DNA of 40,405 nt from an uncultured Collinsella sp. (GTDB lineage Bacteria > Actinomycetota > Coriobacteriia > Coriobacteriales > Coriobacteriaceae): positions 1 to 40,405 of the forward strand of contig UQIQ01000012.1 of the NCBI GenBank assembly GCA_900541185.1, in the 5' to 3' direction. Below the pieces are notes generated by a model. It had not been told where the DNA came from and did no database searches. It saw only the letters and a list, made by a program, of their open reading frames with translations. The translations under genes were made by a program, and so were the position numbers. Positions 25,766 to 33,536 of the stretch are shown here, in pieces; the stretch's first letter is position 1; each line of letters starts with the position of its first letter.

Positions 25766-25781
25766 TGTTTCACGTGAAACA
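25766..25781. other. parS site 3
   Basis: Perfect TGTTTCACGTGAAACA, ending one base before the stop codon of rsmG. Confidence 0.95.
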
Positions 25782-25782
25782 T

Positions 25783-26520
25783 CTAGGCAAGCGGATTCTT
25801 CTTTGCCACGCCATTTGCACGAGGCAATGAAACGGATGCTGGATGACTCTTCTTAAGAACAATGAACTCCCTGTGACCCAAGCCTTCAGGCAAATCAATT
25901 GTGCCATTCAGAAGCAAAGTGAAGCCGCAAATCTTAGCTGCTGACATGCCGGAAGCAAGCTCCTCATCCGAAGGATTGCCCTTGGTTATAACAAATAGCC
26001 CTCCATCCTTCAGATACGGAGCCGCATACTCAACAAGAATCGGTAGAGGGGCCAGTGCGCGGGCGGTTACAACAGAGAACTGCTTCTTATGGCTCCGAGC
26101 ATATTCTTCAAGACGATCATGAACCGTATGGGCATGTTTCAATCCAAGAGCATGGACAAAGGAATTTACCGCATCAACCTTCTTGCCAACAGAGTCAATA
26201 TAAGTAGCTTTACGATGCGTGGTTATGGTTAATGGAATACCAGGGAAGCCCGCACCTGTTCCCATATCGAGCAAAGCTCCCTCAGGAGCCTTGTTGATAT
26301 AGGGGAGCAAAACAAGTGAGTCGAGGATATGAAGTACTGCAGCATCTTCTACGTTAAGAATACGGGTGAGATTGGTTGTCTTATTTGTTTCTAGAACCAA
26401 ATCCAAATGCTGAATACATTTCCTCAGCTCAACATCAGTTACGCTCAAGGAATACTCTTTGCAATAGAAAGCTAGACGACTCAACATCTCGTCAGCTTGC
26501 TGATCAGTAATTACTAACAA
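25783..26520 (-). CDS. rsmG: 16S rRNA (guanine527-N7)-methyltransferase
   Basis: Methylates N7 of G527 in 16S rRNA using SAM. It is a 245-residue protein with the SAM-binding loop LLDMGTGAGFPGIPL, TTNLT in the N-terminal helical part, and DRLEEYA and VTARALAPL in the core. The start is TTG at 26520, supported by AAGGAG six bases before it; the open frame extends to 26568 but without a ribosome binding site. It follows the jag terminator, so it needs its own promoter. A TTGTCA box at 26561-26566 (minus) might be the -35, but the -10 is poor. Confidence 0.93.
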   Translation of the reverse strand: MLVITDQQADEMLSRLAFYCKEYSLSVTDVELRKCIQHLDLVLETNKTTNLTRILNVEDAAVLHILDSLVLLPYINKAPEGALLDMGTGAGFPGIPLTITTHRKATYIDSVGKKVDAVNSFVHALGLKHAHTVHDRLEEYARSHKKQFSVVTARALAPLPILVEYAAPYLKDGGLFVITKGNPSDEELASGMSAAKICGFTLLLNGTIDLPEGLGHREFIVLKKSHPASVSLPRANGVAKKNPLA

Positions 26521-26566
26521 CGAAAGCTCCTTTCTGACAAAAATCAGCGTATCGAGAACTTTTGAC

Positions 26567-26598
26567 AAAAAAAGGGGACGTGGAAACCACGTCCCCTT
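26567..26598 (-). terminator. Terminator of the rpmH-jag operon
   Basis: A perfect 12-bp stem (26572-26583 with 26587-26598) with an AAA loop is followed by a run of T on the minus strand. It ends the rpmH-rnpA-yidD-yidC-jag transcript before rsmG. Confidence 0.9.
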
Positions 26599-26616
26599 AG
26601 CATAAACTCGAGTAGA

Positions 26617-27186
26617 TTATCGAGCAACAATCACCACATGGCGATCAGGGTCAGAACCCTCAGAATGAGTATCGACTGCATCGTTGCCACGAAGTGCAAT
26701 GTGAACCAGTCGGCGCTCGTAGGCATTCATGGGCGGAAGCGAAACACTCTTATGAGTGCGGATGGCACGCTCGGCAGCAGACTGAGCCATGGAGGCGACC
26801 TTATCCTGACGGCGACTCTTGTATCCCTCGACGTCCACTACAACAGGATACCTAAAGCCAAGCTTGCGGCTCACCAGCAAAGAGAACATAACCTGAAGAG
26901 CATCAAGAGTGCGACCATGACGGCCAATGAGAACAGCAAGGTCGGGAGCCGTTACATCCAAAATCAGCTCACCCTCGTCGCCCTCATACTCATCGATAGG
27001 AGAGTTGGCGGCATCGAAGTGCGAAAGGATGGAACGCAGGATGGAAATCGCAACATCGGCAATGGTGTCGAGCTCCTCATCGGTCAGCTCTTCACCAGCC
27101 TTGTAGCGCTGTGCAATCTCGGGATAATCGCCCGCGACCTGCGGGGCAACCTCCTCAAGCATATCCTCGATGATCTCTTCAGACAT
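26617..27186 (-). CDS. jag: Jag/KhpB-type RNA-binding protein
   Basis: A 189-residue RNA-binding protein (KhpB, also called SpoIIIJ-associated). The KH domain has the loop IGRHGRTLDALQ, followed by an R3H domain with PPMNAYERRLVHIAL. The usual N-terminal Jag_N domain is absent; instead there is an acidic helical segment (1-60). Known KhpB proteins bind many RNAs with KhpA and affect cell division and wall growth. The ATG at 27186 has GGAG six bases upstream. It lies downstream of yidC, as in most Gram-positive origin clusters. Confidence 0.92.
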   Translation of the reverse strand: MSEEIIEDMLEEVAPQVAGDYPEIAQRYKAGEELTDEELDTIADVAISILRSILSHFDAANSPIDEYEGDEGELILDVTAPDLAVLIGRHGRTLDALQVMFSLLVSRKLGFRYPVVVDVEGYKSRRQDKVASMAQSAAERAIRTHKSVSLPPMNAYERRLVHIALRGNDAVDTHSEGSDPDRHVVIVAR

Positions 27187-27201
27187 AACGTACTCCAAAA
27201 G

Positions 27202-27213
27202 TTAGGTACCTAA
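27202..27213. repeat. Palindrome TTAGGTACCTAA, copy 2
   Basis: Second copy of the 12-bp palindrome, in the yidC-jag gap and again preceded by G. See the copy at 23698-23709. Confidence 0.5.
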
Positions 27214-27230
27214 ATAAGATTGATATCCCA

Positions 27231-28001
27231 CTACTTCTTCTTGTGCGGGCGCGGCTTCTTCTCGCGACGAGTGACCTCAACCTGCAGCGGAGCGTTCTTA
27301 AGACGCTCCTCCTCATCGGCCTTCGCCTTGTCGATGACCTTCTGCGTCACAAAAATCTGCTGGATAACCTGCCAAGCAGACGAGACGTCGTAGTACAGCA
27401 GAACACCAACGGGAAGGCTCCAGCCCATCCAAAGCATCATGACCGTCATGACAACGGCCATCATACGCATGCTCTGAGCCTGCTGGCCGGTCTGGTTGCG
27501 CGACATATAGAGCTGCGGAATCAGGGTCAGGACGGCAAACAGGATCAGGCAAACCAGCGCAGGCAGTGCAACCATAAAGCCATCGGCAAAGGAAGCGCTC
27601 GGCGTGGTGGTCAGGTCGGGCAGGATGTTGAAGAACGAGAACGTGCCGTTGTTAAAGTACTGCGGCAGGTTGCGCAGCAATGTAAACAGGGCGAACAGGA
27701 TAGGCATCTGAATCAGCAGCGGCAGACAGCCAGCCATGGGGTTGAACTTGTTCTCGCTGTAGAACTTCTGCATCTCCTCGGCCTGACGCTGGGGATCGTC
27801 GGCATAGCGCTCCTGGATCTCGAGCATCTTGGGCTGCAGCACCTGCATGCGAGCCGTCGACTTGGTCGACTTGAGCATAAGCGGCGTCAGCAGCAGACGG
27901 ATGATGACCACCAGGATGATGATGGACAGGCCCCAGTCGACCGCAAAGGTCTGGATGAGCTTGAGCAGCTCGAAAAGGATGTTAACGATCCAATCCCACA
28001 T
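27231..28001 (-). CDS. yidC: Membrane protein insertase YidC/OxaI
   Basis: Inserts membrane proteins alone or with SecYEG. The 256-residue protein has the Gram-positive five-helix layout: helix 1 about 20-40 with the conserved Arg35 in the groove (VIIRLLLTP), a cytoplasmic hairpin rich in charged residues (about 45-85, QPKMLEIQERYADDPQRQ), the FNPMAGCLPLLIQMPI segment, and later helices ending in a basic tail KKPRPHKKK. GGAGGA lies before the ATG. No lipobox or cleavable signal is visible. Downstream is jag and upstream is yidD. Confidence 0.95.
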   Translation of the reverse strand: MWDWIVNILFELLKLIQTFAVDWGLSIIILVVIIRLLLTPLMLKSTKSTARMQVLQPKMLEIQERYADDPQRQAEEMQKFYSENKFNPMAGCLPLLIQMPILFALFTLLRNLPQYFNNGTFSFFNILPDLTTTPSASFADGFMVALPALVCLILFAVLTLIPQLYMSRNQTGQQAQSMRMMAVVMTVMMLWMGWSLPVGVLLYYDVSSAWQVIQQIFVTQKVIDKAKADEEERLKNAPLQVEVTRREKKPRPHKKK

Positions 28002-28030
28002 GTAAGTTTTCCTCCGATAGCGAGTGCCCG

Positions 28031-28255
28031 CTAGGGCACAGGGTCATAACCGCCGACGTGCAGGGGATTGCAGCGAGCGATGCGCCTCACGGCAAGCCAG
28101 CAGCCTCTCAAAACACCGTGCTTCTCAATCGCCTGGATGGCGTATTGCGAGCACGTTGGGTAATAAATGCAGGCGTCAGGCAATAAGGGCGAAATAACCT
28201 GTTGATATATGCGAATAGGAGCGATGGCAACACGTCGCAAAACGTGATTGCTCAT
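28031..28255 (-). CDS. yidD: Membrane protein insertion efficiency factor YidD
   Basis: A 74-residue membrane-associated protein that assists insertion through YidC. The family signature is complete: IRIYQQVISPLLPDACIYYPTCSQYAIQAI, read here as overlapping pieces RIYQQVISP and YYPTCSQYA, then GCWLAVRRIARCNP and GGYDPVP. Its ATG overlaps the rnpA stop (ATGA), so the two are translationally coupled. Confidence 0.95.
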   Translation of the reverse strand: MSNHVLRRVAIAPIRIYQQVISPLLPDACIYYPTCSQYAIQAIEKHGVLRGCWLAVRRIARCNPLHVGGYDPVP

Positions 28256-28590
28256 CGCTCCTCCCCGGCAACGCCGGCGCGCTTCATAAGCGAACGCAAC
28301 GCCTTGTCCATCTCCTGCGGCGAGGAAACCCTCGTCTTGGGAGTTGCAAACAAGATGATGTCATAACCCGCAACGGGAAATCCGCAGCTGCGGGCGGCCT
28401 CGCGCATCACACGCTTAGATCGGTTGCGCACGACGGCACAACCGAGTCGCTTAGCACCAACGAAGGCGACCCTTCCGGAGTCGCCTTCGCCAACCGATTC
28501 ACATATGGTCATTCGAATCAGAGGGTGATTGAAACGACGCCCCTGACTGAACACATGCTCGAAATCTTGCCGAGACTTAATAGTCTTCAT
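28252..28590 (-). CDS. rnpA: Ribonuclease P protein component
   Basis: The protein subunit that helps RNase P RNA remove tRNA 5' leaders. At 112 residues it is typical. It has the RNR signature in GCAVVRNRSKRVMREA and an N-terminal aromatic patch DFEHVFSQGRRF. The ATG follows the rpmH stop by 20 nt, and no good ribosome binding site is visible, so it may depend on reading through from rpmH. Confidence 0.95.
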   Translation of the reverse strand: MKTIKSRQDFEHVFSQGRRFNHPLIRMTICESVGEGDSGRVAFVGAKRLGCAVVRNRSKRVMREAARSCGFPVAGYDIILFATPKTRVSSPQEMDKALRSLMKRAGVAGEER

Positions 28591-28610
28591 GCGAGATGTG
28601 TGTATCGCTG

Positions 28611-28745
28611 CTAGACAGTGAGACGCTTGCGGCCCTTGGCGCGACGACGGGCGAGCACGGCACGACCACCCTTAGTGGCCATACGGGCACGGAAGCCATG
28701 GGTCTTGGCACGCTTACGCTTATTAGGCTGATACGTACGCTTCAT
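28611..28745 (-). CDS. rpmH: 50S ribosomal protein L34
   Basis: A 44-residue ribosomal protein with the standard MKRTYQPNKRKR start, HGFRARM, GGRAVLARRRAKGRK. The ATG at 28745 follows GGAGGAA at good spacing; the open frame upstream is not coding. It is the first gene of the leftward origin operon. Confidence 0.98.
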   Translation of the reverse strand: MKRTYQPNKRKRAKTHGFRARMATKGGRAVLARRRAKGRKRLTV

Positions 28746-29090
28746 CTTAAGTTCCTCCTGCTGCATTTCGAGTGTCCGCGGGGACGCGGACGCAGATATA
28801 GACACGTGAGCTTGAAGATTGTAGGGAAATCAATGTTCAAATGTCAAGAAATCAAAGGTAAAAGGTTGCGCAGTTCACACGGTTCCCCCATAAGCCAAGC
28901 TCGATTTAGCGGTGCATGGCAACTTTTCACGATATTTCATCGAGTTTTCAACAGGTCATGTTGGCAATGTTGAGAACTTTTCGTCCGTTTTCCAAAGTTT
29001 TCAACAGGTTTTGAAAGTTTGTCGAAAGATGAGAAACATTGCACAGTGAGCTACTATTTGTTCGAAACCTTTTGGAAGATTGCGAGCGGC
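28746..29090. other. rpmH-side origin region with DnaA-box-like sites
   Basis: A non-coding gap of about 345 bp between the divergent rpmH and GHKL genes. It holds clustered sequences close to DnaA boxes: TTTTCAACA at 28945-28953 and 28998-29006, TTTTCCAAA at 28988-28996, and TTCTCAACA on the minus strand at 28968-28976. Each differs from TTATCCACA by two or more positions, but they share a common core, and similar sites lie in the dnaA-dnaN gap. The promoters of both flanking operons should also be here. I cannot name them with confidence. Confidence 0.55.
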
Positions 29091-30443
29091 ATGTCTGACG
29101 ACTTTTACACCATGGTCGATTCCGGAGACCCGGCACCCGACAACGAGCACATCACCGGCGTGCGCGAAGAGCGTGACGAAGGTGAACAGACGACAACGCA
29201 GGCGCCAAAAGCCATGTACGCCGCGCGCATCGCCGTCTATGACGACATGCTGTCGACACCGCGTGTGATCGTCATCGATCCGCAAGATGTCCGCACGTAT
29301 TTGGAAGAGACGACCAACACCGTCTACCAGTGCATGAAAGAACAAGGTGGCCATATCTCGCTCATGGTCATCCGCGAGATTGTCGAAAACTTTATCCACG
29401 CACACTTTGCAGAGCCCATCATCTCGATTCTGGACGGCGGAGACACCATCCGCTTTGCTGACCAAGGACCCGGCATCGACGACAAGGAACGCGCTTTCGA
29501 CTTTGGCGTTACCAGCGCAAACAGCAAGATGAAGCGCTATATCCGTGGAACCGGAGCAGGGTTTCCCATGGTGCAGGAGTATTTGGAAAACGCCGGCGGT
29601 GCCGTATCCATCGAGGACAACATGGGCAACGGCACCGTGGTTACGGTAAGCCTGAACCCTAAACGCGTGCAGGAAATCGAGCGTGCCGGCGGACGCGGTG
29701 CTGCCGTGCGGCCCGAGACGGAGCAGCCCACATATCCCCTGCCGGGAGCTTTTGCGCAGCAGCCCATGGCAACGCAGCAGATGCAGCCCCCCGTGGGGCA
29801 GATGCAGCAGCCCGGAATGCTTCCCACACAAGAGCCCCAGGCGGCATCTATGTCGATGACGCCAAACATGCCAGAGGCCATGCCGCTGGCAGATCAGGAT
29901 GCAGCAGCAATGCAGCAGGCGACGGGGGCACCGGGTGGCCAGCAAATGGGCTATCAGCCGTACCAACGGGGATATCCATATCAGCAGATGCCGCCACTGG
30001 GGTATGGCCAGCAGTTCCCGCAGCAGTACCAGCAGGGATATCAGCAGCCGTACCAGCAGATGCCGCAGCAGCAGTACAACCCCTGGGCCCAACAGATGCC
30101 TCTGCAGCCTTACCAACAGTGGCCTCAAAGTTTTCAACAGCAAATGCCGCCGATGCAGAGCTCTCAACAACCAGCAGCTCAAATGATGTATCCTAATGCA
30201 GCAAATCAGTATGCGCAGCCACAACCGGACGTGTTCGTAAGCGATCGCGGCAACGCCGCGCTGGGCTATCTGGCGCAAAATCAAGCGTGCGGTGCAACCG
30301 ATCTGGCGAGGGCGTTTGGAAACTCGGCCCCCACTTGGTCACGCACGCTCAATGACTTGGCGCAGGCCGGCTTGGTCATCAAGCATGGCCAGAAATACCA
30401 TCTGACCGAACTCGGCGCCGCTCGCGTGCGAGCTCAGAGCTAA
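29091..30443 (+). CDS. GHKL ATPase with Gln/Met/Pro-rich linker and winged helix
   Basis: A 450-residue protein I cannot assign to a named family. Residues about 65-190 form a GHKL-type ATP-binding domain: N-box REIVENF (Asn100), G1 box ADQGPGI (124-129), G2 loop GTGAGF (153-158), and NGTVVTVSL at the end. Residues about 205-380 are a low-complexity linker rich in Gln, Met, Pro and Tyr. Residues 385-450 form a MarR-like winged helix (ALGYLAQNQ, DLARAFGNS, SRTLNDLAQAGLV, KYHLTELG). It starts the rightward origin operon, 15 nt before dnaA. The start is uncertain: ATG 29091 lacks a strong ribosome binding site and upstream in-frame starts exist (GTG 29046, TTG 29019). No His kinase dimerisation domain is present. 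Confidence 0.8.
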   Translation: MSDDFYTMVDSGDPAPDNEHITGVREERDEGEQTTTQAPKAMYAARIAVYDDMLSTPRVIVIDPQDVRTYLEETTNTVYQCMKEQGGHISLMVIREIVENFIHAHFAEPIISILDGGDTIRFADQGPGIDDKERAFDFGVTSANSKMKRYIRGTGAGFPMVQEYLENAGGAVSIEDNMGNGTVVTVSLNPKRVQEIERAGGRGAAVRPETEQPTYPLPGAFAQQPMATQQMQPPVGQMQQPGMLPTQEPQAASMSMTPNMPEAMPLADQDAAAMQQATGAPGGQQMGYQPYQRGYPYQQMPPLGYGQQFPQQYQQGYQQPYQQMPQQQYNPWAQQMPLQPYQQWPQSFQQQMPPMQSSQQPAAQMMYPNAANQYAQPQPDVFVSDRGNAALGYLAQNQACGATDLARAFGNSAPTWSRTLNDLAQAGLVIKHGQKYHLTELGAARVRAQS

Positions 30444-30458
30444 AGAACGGGAGAGACA

Positions 30459-32183
30459 GTGGACGAGGAAGCAAGCATCATCCTGGGGGATGCCATCGCC
30501 TTTTGCCAGCGCGACGGCCAAGATGCACGCCTCATCAACATGCTGGGGCAATCGCGGGCCATAAGCCTGACCGAAGATACGCTCACGATCGAGGCCCCCT
30601 CGCGCTTTGCCATCGCGCAGCTCAAAAAGCATCAGCCGACTATTGAGGCCTATCTGGAAGAAATCGCCTTTGCACCGATCGCGCTCGACATCGTGGCACC
30701 GCAAGGCGCCGCAACGGAATCCGCTGCCGCGACGGCGCCCGCCACGGCTCCCGCCGCTTCCCCGGCGGCACCGACCTCCGCAGGCGACGTGCCGACAATC
30801 GAGCACCAGCACAGCGATGTTTCCCGTGAAACCATGGCACCGTTGCCGACCGCGGCGGCGACGTCAACGAACGCACCCGTCACGCACATGCCTATCGCTC
30901 ACGACGCAGCGGCGGGCGCGGATTCGGGCATTGCAATCAAGAACACGCTCTCGGCCGATGATTTTCGTCGCATGATGAACCAGATGAAGGGCGGAGCGCC
31001 GACTAAATCCACGCAAGCTGCGACCCCCGCTTCACCCATACCGGCGCCGACCGTGCCGGCCGAGCAGAATACGGATGGAGCCCCGCTCGCCGCGAACTCA
31101 AAATTTACCTTTGAGAACTTTGTCTACGGCCCCGAAAACAGCCATGCCTATCGCTCGGCACTCAAGTTTGCCGCCCTCGCGGACGAGCGCGGCACATGCA
31201 CATCACTGTTCATCTACGGCAAATCGGGCCTGGGCAAGACGCACCTGCTGCTTGCCATCAAAAACGAGCTCGCCGAGAAGTCGCCCGAGATCAAGGTCAA
31301 GTATGCCAACTCCCAGGCATATCTGGACGACCTGATGACCGAGTTCGACCGCCAAAAGAAGAGCAACGCCCCCATCATGCAGGCGTACCACGGCGTGGAC
31401 GTGCTCATCATCGATGACATCCAAAACATCATCGGCAAGCGCGCGAGCGTGGACTACTTTTTCCAGCTCATGGACGAGTTCATCCGCAACAACAAGAAGG
31501 TCGTCATCGCGGCAGACCGTGCCCCCAAGGACCTGAGCATGGACGAGCGTCTGACCAGCCGCTTCAACGCCGGCATGCTCTGCCTGGTCGCAGAGCCCAG
31601 CTACGAGATGAAATACAAGATCTTGCAGCGCTATTACGAGAACACCATCGTCGCCGCTCCCGAGGCAGGCGACGACTCGCTGCTGGCGGCCTATGGGGGC
31701 GACGGCGGACACCTGACCGACGAGCACTTTAAACACATGGCCGAGGTCTCGGGCACCAACATCCGCGAACTCGAGAGCTTTTGCGAGCGCTGCGCCGGCG
31801 AGGCGGGCGACCGCGAGCGCGAGGGCGGGGAGCTCACCTTTGACGATATCGACGCCATCGCCAGCCAGTACTTCGACACATCGGCCAAAAAGATCAACGT
31901 CCAGACGGTTCAGTCCGTCATCGAAGAGCAGTACGGCGTGACGCACGAGGAGCTCATCGGCCCGCGTCGCAACGCCAATATCGCCAAAGCACGCCATATC
32001 GCTATCTACCTGGCCATCGAGATGTGCGAGATGACGACCACGGCGGTGGGCGCCGAATTTGGCAACCGCAACCACTCGACCGTCAGCACGAGCTACAAAA
32101 AGGTCCAGAAGATGATCCAGGAAGACCGTACCGTCACCGAAGACCTCAAATCGCTGCGCGATAAAATTACACTGCGCTCGTAG
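30459..32183 (+). CDS. dnaA: Chromosomal replication initiator DnaA
   Basis: A 574-residue initiator that binds DnaA boxes and melts the origin. Domain I is residues about 1-85. Domain II is a long Ala/Pro/Thr-rich linker (about 90-205). Domain III has Walker A GKSGLGKT (254-261), Walker B IIDD with Asp319-Asp320, and box VII LTSRFNAG. Domain IV ends with the box-recognition signature read here as FGNRNHSTV (534-542), whereas most bacteria have FGGRDHTTV, so the base-contacting Asp is Asn538. The start is GTG with GGGAG five bases before it. The gene is cotranscribed with the GHKL gene. Confidence 0.97.
   Translation: MDEEASIILGDAIAFCQRDGQDARLINMLGQSRAISLTEDTLTIEAPSRFAIAQLKKHQPTIEAYLEEIAFAPIALDIVAPQGAATESAAATAPATAPAASPAAPTSAGDVPTIEHQHSDVSRETMAPLPTAAATSTNAPVTHMPIAHDAAAGADSGIAIKNTLSADDFRRMMNQMKGGAPTKSTQAATPASPIPAPTVPAEQNTDGAPLAANSKFTFENFVYGPENSHAYRSALKFAALADERGTCTSLFIYGKSGLGKTHLLLAIKNELAEKSPEIKVKYANSQAYLDDLMTEFDRQKKSNAPIMQAYHGVDVLIIDDIQNIIGKRASVDYFFQLMDEFIRNNKKVVIAADRAPKDLSMDERLTSRFNAGMLCLVAEPSYEMKYKILQRYYENTIVAAPEAGDDSLLAAYGGDGGHLTDEHFKHMAEVSGTNIRELESFCERCAGEAGDREREGGELTFDDIDAIASQYFDTSAKKINVQTVQSVIEEQYGVTHEELIGPRRNANIAKARHIAIYLAIEMCEMTTTAVGAEFGNRNHSTVSTSYKKVQKMIQEDRTVTEDLKSLRDKITLRS
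30818..30833. other. Degenerate parS-like site inside dnaA
   Basis: TGTTTCCCGTGAAACC matches parS at 14 of 16 positions and lies in the part of dnaA that encodes the variable linker, which reads VSRET there. Confidence 0.45.
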
Positions 32184-32422
32184 GGAAATAGAGACACCTG
32201 TTGAAAACTTGTCGAAACCATGGGCATAAGGTGTCTAAAACCCAACCCGCGGTGGTGAAAAGTTTTGCGCAGGTTTTGAACGTGGAAAACCACCCCCCGT
32301 TGCACACAGGTTGCTGTCGATTCTCTTTCTGGGTCTGACCTGCGTCTTTGGGAGTAATCAACAGTTTCGTCAGTGCTATTACTATTATTAAGATATTTAT
32401 ATCTAAAGAAAGGTATTAAAAG
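32184..32422. other. oriC: Probable oriC (dnaA-dnaN intergenic)
   Basis: Contains DnaA-box-like TTTTCAACA (minus, 32199-32207), TTTTCCACG (minus, 32281-32289) and TAATCAACA (32355-32363), then a tract CTATTACTATTATTA (32376-32390) that resembles the DnaA-trios of the Bacillus unwinding region, and AT-rich DNA up to dnaN. Gene orientation diverges around the origin block, which supports the location. The boxes are not canonical, so the assignment is strong by position and moderate by motif. Confidence 0.7.
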
Positions 32423-33526
32423 ATGAAGTTCACCGTCAGCCAGAGCTCGCTTACACAAGCCATCGGCGTCGTTATGAAGGGTGTCGCTTCGGCGTCCACC
32501 CTTCCCATCCTGTCGGGCGTGCTCGTCAAGGCGCAAGACGGCATCTTGGAATTCCAGACCTCTAACTACACCATCTCGATCCGTCATCGCATCGCGGCGC
32601 ATGTCGAAGAAGAGGGTGAGATGGTTATCCCCTGTAAGATGCTCTCCAATATCACCAAGACCCTCCCCGATGCCCCGGTCACCTTTGAGCTGTCCGAGCG
32701 CCAGGTGCTGATTGGTTGCGAGAAGAGCTCTTTCCGCCTGAACACGCTCGATGTCAATGACTTCCCCGAGTTTCCGGCCTATGCCATCGAGAGTGCCGTG
32801 GAGCTGCCGACCGATATCTTGTCCGAAATGGTCGGCCGCGTGTGGCGCGTCACCTCGACCGACAAGGCCCGCCCCATTCTGGGTGGCGTGCACATGAAGG
32901 TCGAGAACAACACCGTGCGCCTGGTGGCGACCGATTCCTTCCGCTTGGCCGTGTGCGATACGCAGGTCGAGACCTCGACTCTCGAGGGCTCCTTTGAACT
33001 CAACGTTCCGGCCGACGCCTTTAACGACGCGCTGAACATCATGGCCAGCCAGGCGACCATCATGATCGGGGCTACCGACACCCAGGTCGTCTTCGAGGCC
33101 GGCAACACCACCTACGTGTCGCGCCGTATCGAGGGCATGTACCCCAACTACAAGCAGCTCATCCCCGATTCGTGCGTGACGAGCGTCAAGATCGACGTCG
33201 CCGCCTTTAACGCCGCCCTCAAGCGCGTGGCCGTTATCGCGAGCGCCAACCCCGCCGTCAAGTTCGAGATCGATGTCGAGAACGGGCAGATGGGCCTGTC
33301 CTCCATTTCCAATGACCAGGACCTTGCGCAGGAGACGATCGATGTCGAGGCCGAGGGCGAGTCGGGCACCATCGCCTTCAACTACCACTACATCTTTGGC
33401 TGCCTCAATGCCCTGTCCAAGGAGAAGGAGATCACGCTGGAGCTCAAGAGCTACTCGCAGGCGGGCATCTTCAAGTCCTACGACAAGATCAACTACCTGT
33501 ACCTGGTTATGCCGGTCCGCATCTAG
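32423..33526 (+). CDS. dnaN: DNA polymerase III beta subunit (sliding clamp)
   Basis: The 367-residue ring-forming clamp that tethers DNA polymerase III and other repair factors. The three-domain clamp fold is recognisable from segments such as TLPILSGVLVKA, DFPEFPA, RPILGGVHMKVE, ATDSFRLAV and the C-terminal YLVMPVR that lines the protein-binding pocket. Length is normal. The ATG follows an AAAGG sequence after the AT-rich origin. recF follows after 10 nt. Confidence 0.97.
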   Translation: MKFTVSQSSLTQAIGVVMKGVASASTLPILSGVLVKAQDGILEFQTSNYTISIRHRIAAHVEEEGEMVIPCKMLSNITKTLPDAPVTFELSERQVLIGCEKSSFRLNTLDVNDFPEFPAYAIESAVELPTDILSEMVGRVWRVTSTDKARPILGGVHMKVENNTVRLVATDSFRLAVCDTQVETSTLEGSFELNVPADAFNDALNIMASQATIMIGATDTQVVFEAGNTTYVSRRIEGMYPNYKQLIPDSCVTSVKIDVAAFNAALKRVAVIASANPAVKFEIDVENGQMGLSSISNDQDLAQETIDVEAEGESGTIAFNYHYIFGCLNALSKEKEITLELKSYSQAGIFKSYDKINYLYLVMPVRI

Positions 33527-33536
33527 CAACCGCCCT

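Noticed and set aside
30131..30139. TTTTCAACA inside the GHKL gene
   Set aside because: It falls in the Gln-rich coding stretch and is isolated, so codon use explains it as well as a DnaA box.
29740..30235. Repetitive CAGCAG-like DNA, possible tandem repeat or CRISPR
   Set aside because: It is an in-frame low-complexity coding region (Gln/Met/Pro) without regular repeat units or spacers. No CRISPR array is present in the window.
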